DNA of 19,604 bases from Planctomycetota bacterium (GTDB lineage: Bacteria; Planctomycetota; PLA2; JAEUHO01): positions 1-19,604 of the forward strand of contig JAHEIK010000013.1 of assembly GCA_024639415.1 (NCBI GenBank). The letters are read 5' to 3'. The notes beneath the pieces were generated by a model. The model searched no databases and had not been told where the DNA came from. It saw only the letters and a list, made by a program, of their open reading frames with translations. Position 1 is the first letter of the stretch, and the number at the start of each line of letters is the position of its first letter. A program made the position numbers and the translations under genes. Shown here piece by piece: positions 1-7,073 of the stretch.

Positions 1-918
1 CTGGGCTGCCCCCCCACCATCGCGCTCACCGCGACCGCGACGCGTCTCGTCCGGGAAGACATCCTGCGCACGCTGGACCTCGACACACACGCGATGCCGC
101 TCTTCTCGGCGCCGCTGGAGCGGCCCAACCTCACCTTGGAAGCCGTCGAGGCCTGGGACGACGCCGCGAAGGTGTCATCCGTCCGCGAGGTGGCCGAAGA
201 GCTTCCCGGCACGGGGATCGTCTACTTCGCATTGATCAAGGACCTCGAGCGCATGGCGTCCGACATCCAGCGCGCGCTGCCGCAGCGTCGGATCGTCATC
301 TATCACGGCAAGCTCGAGCCGGAGCGCAAGAAGGCCGTCTACGACGAGTTCATCGGGGCGCGCCCCGAGGACGGGCTGCTGCTCCTGGCCACGAACGCCT
401 TCGGCATGGGCGTCGACAAGCCGGACATCCGCTTCATCATCCACGCCCAGGTTCCGGGCAGCGTGGAGGCCTACTATCAGGAAGTCGGCCGTGCAGGACG
501 CGACGGCGAGCCGTCACGCTGCCTGCTGCTGTACTGCGAGGACGACCTCGCCATCCAGCAGCAATTCGTGGAGTGGCAGAACCCACCACTGCGCCTTGTG
601 CTGCGCGCCGCGCAGGCGATCCAAGCAGGGCCCCACGCCGACTTCGATCGTGAGGAGCTCTCGCAGGAGATCCACGGGAAGTGGCGTCACGATGCGCGAC
701 TCGAGTACGCCGCCATCACGCTGAGCGACCTCGGGGTGATCGAGCCGACGCACGTTCCCGGCCGCTACCGCCCCGTGCGCGCCCTGAGTCCTGCGGAGCT
801 CGACGCCGAGGACATGGACGCCAAGAAGCAGCGCGATCTGCTGCGCCTCCTCGAAGTCGTGAAGATGGTCCGCAGCGAAGACGTGCAGGCCTTCGTCCTC
901 GAGTACTTCGATCTGTAG
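1..918 (+). CDS. recQ: RecQ-family ATP-dependent DNA helicase, C-terminal part (5' truncated by window edge)
   Basis: The reading frame is open from base 1, so the gene starts outside the window. The first ATG, at 94, is internal, because the codons before it encode helicase motif III (ALTATAT). Further along come the motif IV region (VYFALIKDLE), IYHGKL, and motifs V and VI (LLLATNAFGMGVDKPDIRF, then YYQEVGRAGRDGEPSRC), which are typical RecQ superfamily 2 sequence. RecQ proteins unwind DNA 3'-5' in recombination and repair in the cytoplasm. After the helicase core there is a helical/winged-helix-like stretch. The protein then ends at LEYFDL, the place where RecQ proteins normally read CRR..LL.YFGE and go on to CGNCD.C. 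The zinc-binding cysteines are missing and no HRDC domain is present. The stop lies 12 bp from the convergent stop of the next gene. Family assignment is very secure; the recQ symbol refers to the family, not to proven orthology. Confidence 0.93.
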   Translation: MGCPPTIALTATATRLVREDILRTLDLDTHAMPLFSAPLERPNLTLEAVEAWDDAAKVSSVREVAEELPGTGIVYFALIKDLERMASDIQRALPQRRIVIYHGKLEPERKKAVYDEFIGARPEDGLLLLATNAFGMGVDKPDIRFIIHAQVPGSVEAYYQEVGRAGRDGEPSRCLLLYCEDDLAIQQQFVEWQNPPLRLVLRAAQAIQAGPHADFDREELSQEIHGKWRHDARLEYAAITLSDLGVIEPTHVPGRYRPVRALSPAELDAEDMDAKKQRDLLRLLEVVKMVRSEDVQAFVLEYFDL

Positions 919-930
919 ACCCAGCGGGGG

Positions 931-1788
931 CTAGTCCGACGCGAGACGATCCAGGATCCAGTCGCGCACCAGCGGGAGCGTCACGCCGGTGGGCAAGGTC
1001 GGCTCGCCGTGCAGCGTCTCGGAGTAGTGGCAGGTCAGGCCCCGTCGACTGCCATCGAGGCGGCTGTTCCAGCGCTCGTCGTAGAGTTCGATCTGCAGGG
1101 GGTTGGGGACGATGTCACCGGTGCGCACCTCGAAGGCCTCGAGCACATTGTCGAAGACGACGTCCTCGACGTCGAAACGCGGGCCCGACTCGTTCGTCAG
1201 CAGGCCGAATCCGGTACAGGCCACGGCATCCATGATGAGGTGGGCGTCGATCGGAGCTCCCCCGAGCGCGTCGTCCTCCCCCGGATGGACGAGCGGCCAG
1301 CCGTTGGAGCTGGTGTCGAGGTCGACCAAGAGCCGGACGGGAACCAGCGGCTTGGCACGCAGGGCGCTGTGCGCGCGCACGCCCCCGTGGCTGTGCGGGA
1401 CGATCACGATGCGCGTGGGGTCCGTGCGTCCGAACATCCACTCGTCGCGGATCGCCTGCAGCTTGACCAGCAACTCGGCGTAGCCCCCGGGGGAGCCCCC
1501 TCCGGGATCGTCCGTGAAGTAGCTCGTCTCGACCGTGTAGCCGGCGCCCTCGAGCGCTGCTTCGAGAAACGGCCCGGCCGACGTTGCCAGGTAGTTGGGC
1601 ACCGTGCCGAAGCTGTGGCCGCTCACGAGCAGGAGAGCGATCTGCGGTCCCGGATTGCCCTCAGGGTCCTCCTCTGCGGGCGCGGCGGAACCGCCTCCGC
1701 CGCAGGAAGCGAGCAGCAACAACAACAAGGGCAAGGCCATGGAGCGCATGACGCGAGTGTCGGTCTTGGTGCGCTCCGGAGCAAGCAT
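931..1788 (-). CDS. Putative lipoprotein with alpha/beta-hydrolase-like nucleophile motif
   Basis: A 285-residue protein with a lipoprotein signal: a hydrophobic run of leucines ends in the lipobox LASC, with lipidation expected at Cys29, followed by a Gly/Ala/Pro/Glu-rich linker. I chose the start at 1788 because AGGAA lies about 8 nt upstream; an in-frame ATG at 1749 would give a shorter signal peptide and has no clear ribosome-binding site. The mature part contains IVIVPHSHGG (about residues 127-136), where a buried strand leads into His-Ser-His-Gly. This resembles the nucleophile elbow of alpha/beta hydrolases, with Ser133 the candidate nucleophile and D156/D158 plus H254 or H260 possible partners. 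Function as an esterase or lipase is inference; no closer family is recognised. It is divergent from the methyltransferase-like gene at 1870 and convergent with the helicase gene. Confidence 0.8.
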   Translation of the reverse strand: MLAPERTKTDTRVMRSMALPLLLLLLASCGGGGSAAPAEEDPEGNPGPQIALLLVSGHSFGTVPNYLATSAGPFLEAALEGAGYTVETSYFTDDPGGGSPGGYAELLVKLQAIRDEWMFGRTDPTRIVIVPHSHGGVRAHSALRAKPLVPVRLLVDLDTSSNGWPLVHPGEDDALGGAPIDAHLIMDAVACTGFGLLTNESGPRFDVEDVVFDNVLEAFEVRTGDIVPNPLQIELYDERWNSRLDGSRRGLTCHYSETLHGEPTLPTGVTLPLVRDWILDRLASD

Positions 1789-1852
1789 CGAGCGTTCCTG
1801 CAGGCCGGATTGGTGAACGCTTCTTTTCCCTTCGGCCTGCGAGCGGCCGGGC

Positions 1853-1858
1853 TAGGGT
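1853..1858 (+). promoter_or_regulatory. -10-like element TAGGGT upstream of the spermidine-synthase-like gene
   Basis: TAGGGT, in the context gcTAGGGTCG, matches the element repeated upstream of most genes here. Only 11 nt separate it from the ATG at 1870, so the transcript would have almost no 5' leader. I see no convincing -35 box. Confidence 0.4.
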
Positions 1859-1869
1859 CGCCTGCACGC

Positions 1870-2661
1870 ATGAGCCACTCCTACGAAGAGCTTGATCGAC
1901 GCATGACCGCTATCGGGGAGCTGGTGCTCAGGCGGCGGGTGATTCCCGGCCTCGGCACCGACGAGCCCGTCTACGAGATCAAGCGCGACGACGAGCTGCT
2001 CATGTCGAGCCTGGTGAACGACTCCGAGATCGCGCTCGCCCAGCTTGCGATCCCCCACGTCGGCGACGGGATCTTCGACGTCCTCGTGGGTGGCCTCGGA
2101 CTCGGCTACACGGCCTGGGCCGCCTTGGGCTACGAGCGCGTGCGCTCGGTACGCGTCGTCGAGTTGCTGCCGGAGGTCATCGACTGGCATCGCCGCGGCC
2201 TGGTGCCCCTGGGGACCGAACTGGCGGACGATCCGCGCTGCCGGTTCCTGGAGGGAGACTTCTTCGTCTTCGCGACGGATCCCTCAGTGCGCGACCTGCT
2301 GCACCCGCAGGACGGCTACGGTGCGATCCTGCTCGACATCGACCACGCTCCGGATGCGTGCCTGCGCCCCGAGCACAGCAGCTTCTACGACCCTGCCGCC
2401 CTCGCAGCCACGGCGAGCCTGCTGCAGTCCGGCGGCGTCCTGGCCGTCTGGTCCTGCGGCGGTCCGCAAGCAGCCTTCGCGGAGAGCCTGGAGGCCGTGT
2501 TTCCGTCCGTCCGCACGGAGGAGATCACGATCTACAACCCCCTGGCCGACAGCGAGCAGACGGACACGATCTACCTGGCCAAGAAGAACGGCTCGATTCC
2601 CATCCCCACACGCGCAAAGCCCGCGGCCCAGCCCATGGACCGGCCCGCGCGGCGACGCTAG
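1870..2661 (+). CDS. Spermidine-synthase-like (class I methyltransferase fold) protein
   Basis: A 263-residue cytoplasmic protein. The frame is open further upstream, but ATG 1870 is chosen because homology-like sequence begins there and the upstream part is antisense to the lipoprotein gene. The Rossmann signature VLVGGLGLGY (residues 71-80) matches motif I of the polyamine synthase/methyltransferase fold; Glu98 at the end of strand 2 would bind the ribose of the nucleoside cofactor, and Asp130 and the LDIDHAP segment (155-161) are further active-site candidates. The N-terminal MSSLVNDSEIALAQLA resembles the MSS...SE..LA segment of spermidine-synthase-like proteins. The classical aminopropyltransferase aspartate motif is not clearly present, so it may act on another substrate. 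The C-terminal 20 residues are Pro/Arg-rich and probably disordered. A radical SAM gene follows after 86 bp on the same strand. Confidence 0.85.
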   Translation: MSHSYEELDRRMTAIGELVLRRRVIPGLGTDEPVYEIKRDDELLMSSLVNDSEIALAQLAIPHVGDGIFDVLVGGLGLGYTAWAALGYERVRSVRVVELLPEVIDWHRRGLVPLGTELADDPRCRFLEGDFFVFATDPSVRDLLHPQDGYGAILLDIDHAPDACLRPEHSSFYDPAALAATASLLQSGGVLAVWSCGGPQAAFAESLEAVFPSVRTEEITIYNPLADSEQTDTIYLAKKNGSIPIPTRAKPAAQPMDRPARRR

Positions 2662-2718
2662 CGGCGCCCCGGCGACCAGACCGGAGACTGGTTCCGGGCG
2701 AACCCTGCCCCTTTCTCG

Positions 2719-2724
2719 TACGAT
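2719..2724 (+). promoter_or_regulatory. -10-like element TACGAT upstream of the radical SAM gene
   Basis: TACGAT in the context cgTACGATCG lies 23 nt before the ATG at 2748. It suggests that the radical SAM gene has its own promoter even though it follows another gene. No clear -35 box is visible. Confidence 0.4.
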
Positions 2725-2747
2725 CGCAGGCTCCTGGAGGGCCCCCC

Positions 2748-4592
2748 ATGGAGCTTCCCTTCCGCGAGAAGGGTGATGAACTGCTGCGCCCCGGTGCCAT
2801 GCTCGACATGCGTGCCCGGTTGCGTGAGCACGCGAAGAAGCACGACCTGACGTCCGTCGCCGCCTACGCGTTCGATCACCGCACACGCATGCTCCCCTTC
2901 TACTTCGTGGATCGGCGCATGTCCCCCGGCGGCGTCCGCGCCATCGGCGGCGCCTTCCACGAGGCCGGCTTCGAGAAGACCCGCGTGGTCCTCCAGACCT
3001 GGAAGAAGCGCTTCCAACCCTCCCGGATGCAGCTCGACGGGCGCATGCCCGACCTCTTCATGACGTCCAGCATGTGGATCCACTCGGGTCGCATGAAGGA
3101 CATGCTGCGCGACATCTGCACGGTCGCCCCGGACCAGCGACCGCTCGTCATCGCCGGCGGTCCGCACATGTACTACAACCCGTGGGATGCATTCAGCACG
3201 GACGCGGCAGACCCGTGGCGGGCCGACGTAGCCGTCACGGGCGAGCTGTACGTATTGCTCGAGCTCATGGACGTGCTCCTCACGGAGCGTGCCACAGCGG
3301 AGCCGCTGCGCCGCACCTTCCTACGCGTCAAGGAGTCCGGCGGACTCGACCACATCCCCGGGCTGGTCTACCCCAACGGCGCCGAGGGCGCGGTACCGGA
3401 CGAGCTCGTGGACACCGGCATCCAGCGGCTCCTGCAGAATCTCGACGAGCTACCCCATCCCGTCCACGGCTACAAGGTGATCGAGCCTCCGGGCCGCAGT
3501 CCGCTGCTGAGCCCCGGAGCGATCGCCGTCGACAGGATCCACAAGTTCACGCCCATCGCGGCGATCGAGATGACGTACGGCTGCAAGTTCCGCTGCAAGT
3601 ACTGCCCGATCCCCGCCTACAACCAGCACAAGGATCGCGAGAAGAGCCCGGAGCGCATCGCCGACGAGATGAAGCGGCTGCGCCAGGACTACGGCATCAA
3701 GTTCTTCTTCGGCTCGGACGACAACTTCTTCAATCGCAAGGACCGCGCCGTCCGCATCGTCGAGACGCTGGCCGCCACGACCCTTGACGACGGCACGCCG
3801 CTGCGCAAGGCGCTCGGCTGGGGCACCGAGGCCACGGTGCACGACACGCTGCAGATGCGCGATCACCTGCGCACGGCCCGCACCGGCGGCTGCAAGGCAC
3901 TCTGGATGGGCGTCGAGGACATGACGGCGACCTTCGTGAAGAAGGGCCAGTCCGTCGACAAGACGCGCGAAGCCTTCCTGCTGCTGCAGCGCAACGGCAT
4001 CAACCCGATGCCCATGCTCATGCACGACGACACGCAGCCGCTGGTCTCGTTCAAGAGTGCCCGCGGTCTGTTGAACCAGATCCAGTTGCTGCGCAGCGCC
4101 AAGGCCATGTCCGTGCAGGTCCTGATGCTCTCCCCTGCGCCCGGCAGCAAGCTGTACGAAGAGACCTACAGCGGACTCGCCTACGACTCCGTCAACGGCA
4201 AGCCCGTCGAGCCCCACCTCGTGGACGGCAACCACGTCGTCGCCTCGCGCCACAAGCGGCCTTGGACGAAGCAGATCAACATCCTCATCGCGTACGGCTA
4301 CTTCTACAATCCGCTGCGCCTGCTCTGGGCGCTGGTGTTCCCGAAGAACCGCCGCGGCCATCTGGCCGATGCCGGGGCGCAGATCATGGGCATGTGCGGC
4401 TGGGTGCAGAACCTCTGGCGCACGCCGCGCTGGCTGTACCACCTGATGCGCGGCGGCATCAAGCGCCACGAGGCGCCGCCGGCCAGCCCCATCCCCTTCC
4501 GCAGCGTGAAGGGCGGGCACGCGCCGCACGGCCTGCCCAACCAGATCTCCACGGACGAACCCGAGCGCACCAAGGAGCCGGCGCAGGTCTGA
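2748..4592 (+). CDS. Radical SAM enzyme with N-terminal B12-binding-like domain
   Basis: A 614-residue protein; GGAGG lies 7 nt before ATG 2748, although the frame stays open much further upstream. The radical SAM cluster motif CxxxCxxC is C279-C283-C286 (GCKFRCKYCPIPAYN), which would bind the 4Fe-4S cluster that cleaves S-adenosylmethionine. Later core segments include FFFGSDDNFFN, ALGWGTEATVH, LWMGVED and the loop SPAPGSKLYEE. Residues 50-200 (including LFMTSSMWIHSGR and LVIAGGPHMYYNP) resemble the cobalamin-binding Rossmann domain of B12-dependent radical SAM proteins. I do not find the DxHxxG cobalt-ligand motif, so B12 could bind base-off without that His, or not at all. The roughly 110-residue tail is Trp/Arg-rich and may sit at the membrane surface. 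The substrate is unknown. Convergent with the next gene: 3 bp separate the stop codons. Confidence 0.9.
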   Translation: MELPFREKGDELLRPGAMLDMRARLREHAKKHDLTSVAAYAFDHRTRMLPFYFVDRRMSPGGVRAIGGAFHEAGFEKTRVVLQTWKKRFQPSRMQLDGRMPDLFMTSSMWIHSGRMKDMLRDICTVAPDQRPLVIAGGPHMYYNPWDAFSTDAADPWRADVAVTGELYVLLELMDVLLTERATAEPLRRTFLRVKESGGLDHIPGLVYPNGAEGAVPDELVDTGIQRLLQNLDELPHPVHGYKVIEPPGRSPLLSPGAIAVDRIHKFTPIAAIEMTYGCKFRCKYCPIPAYNQHKDREKSPERIADEMKRLRQDYGIKFFFGSDDNFFNRKDRAVRIVETLAATTLDDGTPLRKALGWGTEATVHDTLQMRDHLRTARTGGCKALWMGVEDMTATFVKKGQSVDKTREAFLLLQRNGINPMPMLMHDDTQPLVSFKSARGLLNQIQLLRSAKAMSVQVLMLSPAPGSKLYEETYSGLAYDSVNGKPVEPHLVDGNHVVASRHKRPWTKQINILIAYGYFYNPLRLLWALVFPKNRRGHLADAGAQIMGMCGWVQNLWRTPRWLYHLMRGGIKRHEAPPASPIPFRSVKGGHAPHGLPNQISTDEPERTKEPAQV

Positions 4593-4595
4593 CCG

Positions 4596-5789
4596 CTACT
4601 TGCCGAACGGCTGATCCGAGTCCTCATCCTGGGAGTCGAGGTCCTCGTCCTTGAGGATCGGCTCCTCCAGTTCCTCGTCGAGCGGCAGGAAGTTGGTGGT
4701 CCCCACGTAGCCGGAGCGACGGCCGGGGCCGACCGGTGCCCGGTCAGGACGCAAGGTCAACGCTCGGCCCCGCACCTCCAGATGGAAGGGCCCCGGCTTC
4801 GCGGCCGCGGCACACAGCTCGGCGACCGAGGTCTCCGGCATGCGCGTGCCATCGAACAGGACGTTCAGCGCACCGGCCCGCAGCGCCGCGTCGACGGCGG
4901 TCAGGACGTACTCGAACGGCGCCTCCGGCGGCGCTGCGATGGACACGCTCAGCAGTTCGTCCGGCGCGGCCTTGCGTGCCAGCAACGCATCGGCGAGCGT
5001 GCCGGCATCGGACTCGCCCGCGCCCGTCTTCACCGTCAGCTTGGCCGTCGCGATGTCTGCGTTGACGAACTGCTTGCGCCCGCAAAGGTTGCCATCACGC
5101 GGCAGGAACACGGCGACCGCGCCCTCGCCCCCTCCGTCACGGCCGCTCACGGAATAGAAGGTCCGTGTGATCAGCAGGCGCGGATCCACGAGGACCCAGA
5201 GCAGCTTGTTCACGACGGCCCAGGGCACGCGCCGGTCGACACGCAGCAGCACGTCGGCGTTGCTCACGCCGTCGTCATCCTTGGGCTCCGGAGATCGCGG
5301 GCCGGGCGTGAGCAGCGGCACGATCTGCTCGACCGTGTACTCCGTCACGTCCTTCATCGCACCGCCTGCGAGGTCGACTCCCTCTTCCGTGATCTCGGCG
5401 TTCTGGATCACGGGCTCTTCGGCGACGATCTCCTGCTCGTGGACCTGGTCCGTGCCCTCGTGCGTCTCCTCGACCTCCTCCAGATCCTCCTCGAGGACCT
5501 CGGCCACCATCGTGGCCTTCAGCACCTTGCGCTTCGGCGCCTTCGGCTCGGGAGGCTTTGTCAGCTCGTCGAGGCGCTCGGAGAGAGACTCCCACGAGCA
5601 CGGCTTCCCGTTCACCACGAGGGCGCCATCCGCGTACAGGGTGACGACGGCCGTCTTCTCTGCAGGCGGCAGATCGCCGAGCAGGCCGACGGTCGCTAGC
5701 TGCAGCCCGTCCTCGTCTGGCGCGCCCGGGCCTGCATCACCGCAGCCGGCGGCGAGGAAGACCAGGATCGTCAGCAGGCCAACACGCAT
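4596..5789 (-). CDS. Lipoprotein with ExbD/TolR-like periplasmic segments
   Basis: A 397-residue protein beginning with a lipoprotein signal peptide (LAAGC, lipidated Cys16). Residues 47-77 (TLYADGALVVNG, then an SLSERLDEL helix) and 179-215 (VLLRVDRRVPWAVVNKLLWVL, then ITRTFYSV) match in order the two halves of the ExbD/TolR periplasmic fold. Between them is a linker of about 100 residues rich in Lys, Pro and Glu. A third segment, 280-316 (SVSIAAPPEAPFEYVLTAVDA, then ALNVLFDG), looks like a repeat of the second half. The tail is very acidic. ExbD and TolR normally carry an N-terminal transmembrane helix and couple the proton motive force to envelope processes; here a lipid anchor replaces it. 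The ExbD assignment is my reading of the pattern, not a verified hit. The start ATG has no Shine-Dalgarno sequence. Confidence 0.78.
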   Translation of the reverse strand: MRVGLLTILVFLAAGCGDAGPGAPDEDGLQLATVGLLGDLPPAEKTAVVTLYADGALVVNGKPCSWESLSERLDELTKPPEPKAPKRKVLKATMVAEVLEEDLEEVEETHEGTDQVHEQEIVAEEPVIQNAEITEEGVDLAGGAMKDVTEYTVEQIVPLLTPGPRSPEPKDDDGVSNADVLLRVDRRVPWAVVNKLLWVLVDPRLLITRTFYSVSGRDGGGEGAVAVFLPRDGNLCGRKQFVNADIATAKLTVKTGAGESDAGTLADALLARKAAPDELLSVSIAAPPEAPFEYVLTAVDAALRAGALNVLFDGTRMPETSVAELCAAAAKPGPFHLEVRGRALTLRPDRAPVGPGRRSGYVGTTNFLPLDEELEEPILKDEDLDSQDEDSDQPFGK

Positions 5790-5795
5790 GGCGTC

Positions 5796-5801
5796 ATCCT
5801 A
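5796..5801 (-). promoter_or_regulatory. -10-like element TAGGAT, 6 nt from the ATG (leaderless candidate)
   Basis: Reading on the minus strand, cgTAGGAT is followed by six bases and then ATG (5789). With normal promoter geometry transcription would begin at or next to the A of ATG, giving a leaderless mRNA. The absence of a ribosome-binding site agrees with this. Confidence 0.45.
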
Positions 5802-5875
5802 CGCCCGCGCGCATGTGCACGGGGCACGCAATGACGGGCATGGACACCGATCGGCAGTCGTCAGCACCCGCGTAG

Positions 5876-5896
5876 GGGCGGGTTGCATACCCGCCC
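5876..5896. repeat. REP-like GC palindrome (8-bp perfect arms, 5-nt loop)
   Basis: GGGCGGGT, then TGCAT, then ACCCGCCC, preceded by cgtag. It sits in the 165-bp gap between the thioredoxin-like gene and the ExbD-like lipoprotein gene. Compact palindromes of this GTAGGGGCGGGT type are commonly dispersed in GC-rich genomes. It could also stabilise or end the thioredoxin-like transcript, but no T-run follows on either strand. The rest of the gap shows nothing else I recognise. Confidence 0.55.
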
Positions 5897-5954
5897 ACTC
5901 CCGCCTCCGCGCGGCGTGGCGCGTAACCGTTCACACCTCGAGGTGCAGGTAGCC

Positions 5955-7007
5955 CTACCTCAGGTCTTTCAAGAACGCCTCGACCGTCTGGGTGAACGGC
6001 AGGCCGCCCTTGCCGTCGATCAGCTTCTCGAGCTTCTTGACCGTCTTGGCGATCAGCGCGTCCGTGCGCTTGCTCTCCTTGACCCTCTCGTAGCTCTTCG
6101 CGATCTTGCGGAAGGCCTTCTCGAGCTTGACGGCGTCCGCCAGGGCATCGGAGTCCTCGTACTCCTCGAGCTTCGCAGCGATCGGCTCCGCGAGCTGCGT
6201 GCCCTTGAAGGACTTCAGCAGGCTCTTCGTCGCCGCCACGACCTCGCCCGGCTGCGAGCCGACCAGCTTCTCGATCCGGGCGAGCTTGCCGTCGCGATGC
6301 TTCACGACGATCGCGTGCAGGCGGTCGAGCTCGGCCTTTACGCCGTCCGACGGCGGCGCAGCGCGCAGCGCCTCGAGCGCCTTCACCGCCGTGCCGAGGT
6401 TCTTGCCGCTGCTCACCTTGTCCGCGATGAAGCCGATCTTCTTGAAGGGCTCCTTGCCCAGGTAGATCGCGGGCGCTGCCTTGAGCAGCTTGTCCACCCA
6501 GTCGATCATCTTCAGGCCGTCGCCGCCGTGATAGCTGCCGCACATGTGATGATGAACGAGCTTGCCGGTGTGATCGAAGACGATGTAGTAGGGCACGTAG
6601 CCGTTGCCCCGCACGTCAGGATGGCGTCCGTTCTTGGTGATCGTGATGTTCGGCGCGAAGGCCGACATGTTGTTGTTGCGCAGGTAGGCGATCACGGCCT
6701 TGCGTGACGACGTGTCCTGGCAATGCGAGGCGACGATGTGAAAGGGCTTGTCTTCGAGACGACTGGCCAACCTGACCAGATGCGGCGTGATCTGCCGACA
6801 GCCCACTCACGAACCCCAGGTCTCCCAGAGGATCACCTTGCCGCGTAGGTCCTCCTTGTTGATCTCCACGCCCCACCAATAGGTGCCGAGATCCAGCTGG
6901 TCGATCGTGCTCTTGCTCGTATCGCCCTCAGGCGCGTCCTCGGCGTACACGCCGGAGGTCGCGAGCCCCAGGGCCAGGACGAGGAGAACGGTGGCTGCTC
7001 TGCGCAT
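5955..7007 (-). CDS. Secreted TlpA/thioredoxin-like protein with in-frame TGA: candidate selenoprotein (UxxC)
   Basis: One reading frame of 350 codons interrupted by a single TGA (6807-6809) at codon 67. It starts at ATG 7007 with GGAGG 6 nt upstream and has a signal peptide ending GVYA-ED, so the protein acts outside the cytoplasmic membrane. LRGKVILWETWGS leads into the TGA, then VGCRQITPHL. This is the TlpA/thioredoxin active site (usual form WCxxC..PHL) with TGA exactly at the first cysteine, giving U67-V-G-C70. The fold continues past the TGA: FHIVASH, then GYVPYYIVFDHTGK with the conserved cis-Pro and strand 4. A lysine-rich helical extension of about 170 residues follows. The next codon, GTG, could be read as a start, but that would split the thioredoxin domain. 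Selenocysteine is inferred; the alternative is a pseudogene with Cys mutated to TGA. No selA, selB, selC or selD is nearby. Confidence 0.75.
6763..6779 (-). promoter_or_regulatory. Candidate bacterial SECIS hairpin downstream of the TGA
   Basis: In the mRNA, CUGGUC pairs with GGCCAG (6 bp, one G-U) around the loop AGGUU. The stem begins 27 nt and the loop 33 nt after the UGA. From memory, bacterial SECIS elements have the apical loop about 16-37 nt after UGA with a G in the first two loop positions, and the Escherichia coli fdhF loop is AGGUCU; this hairpin fits on both counts. The structure was found by eye and not folded computationally. Confidence 0.5.
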
Positions 7008-7054
7008 GGGTCGCCTCCGCGAAGGGCACCCGACGGGGCGCCCCAGCGGGAACG

Positions 7055-7060
7055 ATCCTA
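7055..7060 (-). promoter_or_regulatory. -10-like element TAGGAT for the candidate selenoprotein gene
   Basis: cgTAGGATCG on the minus strand lies 47 nt before the ATG at 7007. It comes just after a strong hairpin that may end the tricorn transcript, so the thioredoxin-like gene is probably transcribed from its own promoter. Confidence 0.45.
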
Positions 7061-7073
7061 CGCGGCGCGCGGC

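Noticed and set aside
681..1235. Frameshifted continuation of the helicase that could restore a zinc domain
   Set aside because: The +1 frame encodes Arg/Ala-rich shadow sequence without the CGNCD.C motif, so a simple frameshift does not explain the short end.
1009..1869. Upstream extension of the spermidine-synthase-like frame
   Set aside because: It is antisense to the lipoprotein gene and low in complexity; family-like sequence starts at ATG 1870.
2358..2747. Upstream extension of the radical SAM frame
   Set aside because: It overlaps the preceding gene in another frame. GGAGG and the -10-like box place the start at 2748.
6784..6801. Alternative hairpin CAGAU-N8-AUCUG as the SECIS stem
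   Set aside because: The distance is acceptable, but the 5-bp stem is weaker and its loop, CACGCCGC, lacks G in the first two positions; the CUGGUC/AGGUU/GGCCAG hairpin fits better.
5955..6806. A separate gene starting at the GTG directly after the TGA
   Set aside because: It has no Shine-Dalgarno sequence, would begin in the middle of a thioredoxin active site, and leaves the 66-codon upstream piece with a signal peptide but no domain. One read-through gene explains both pieces.
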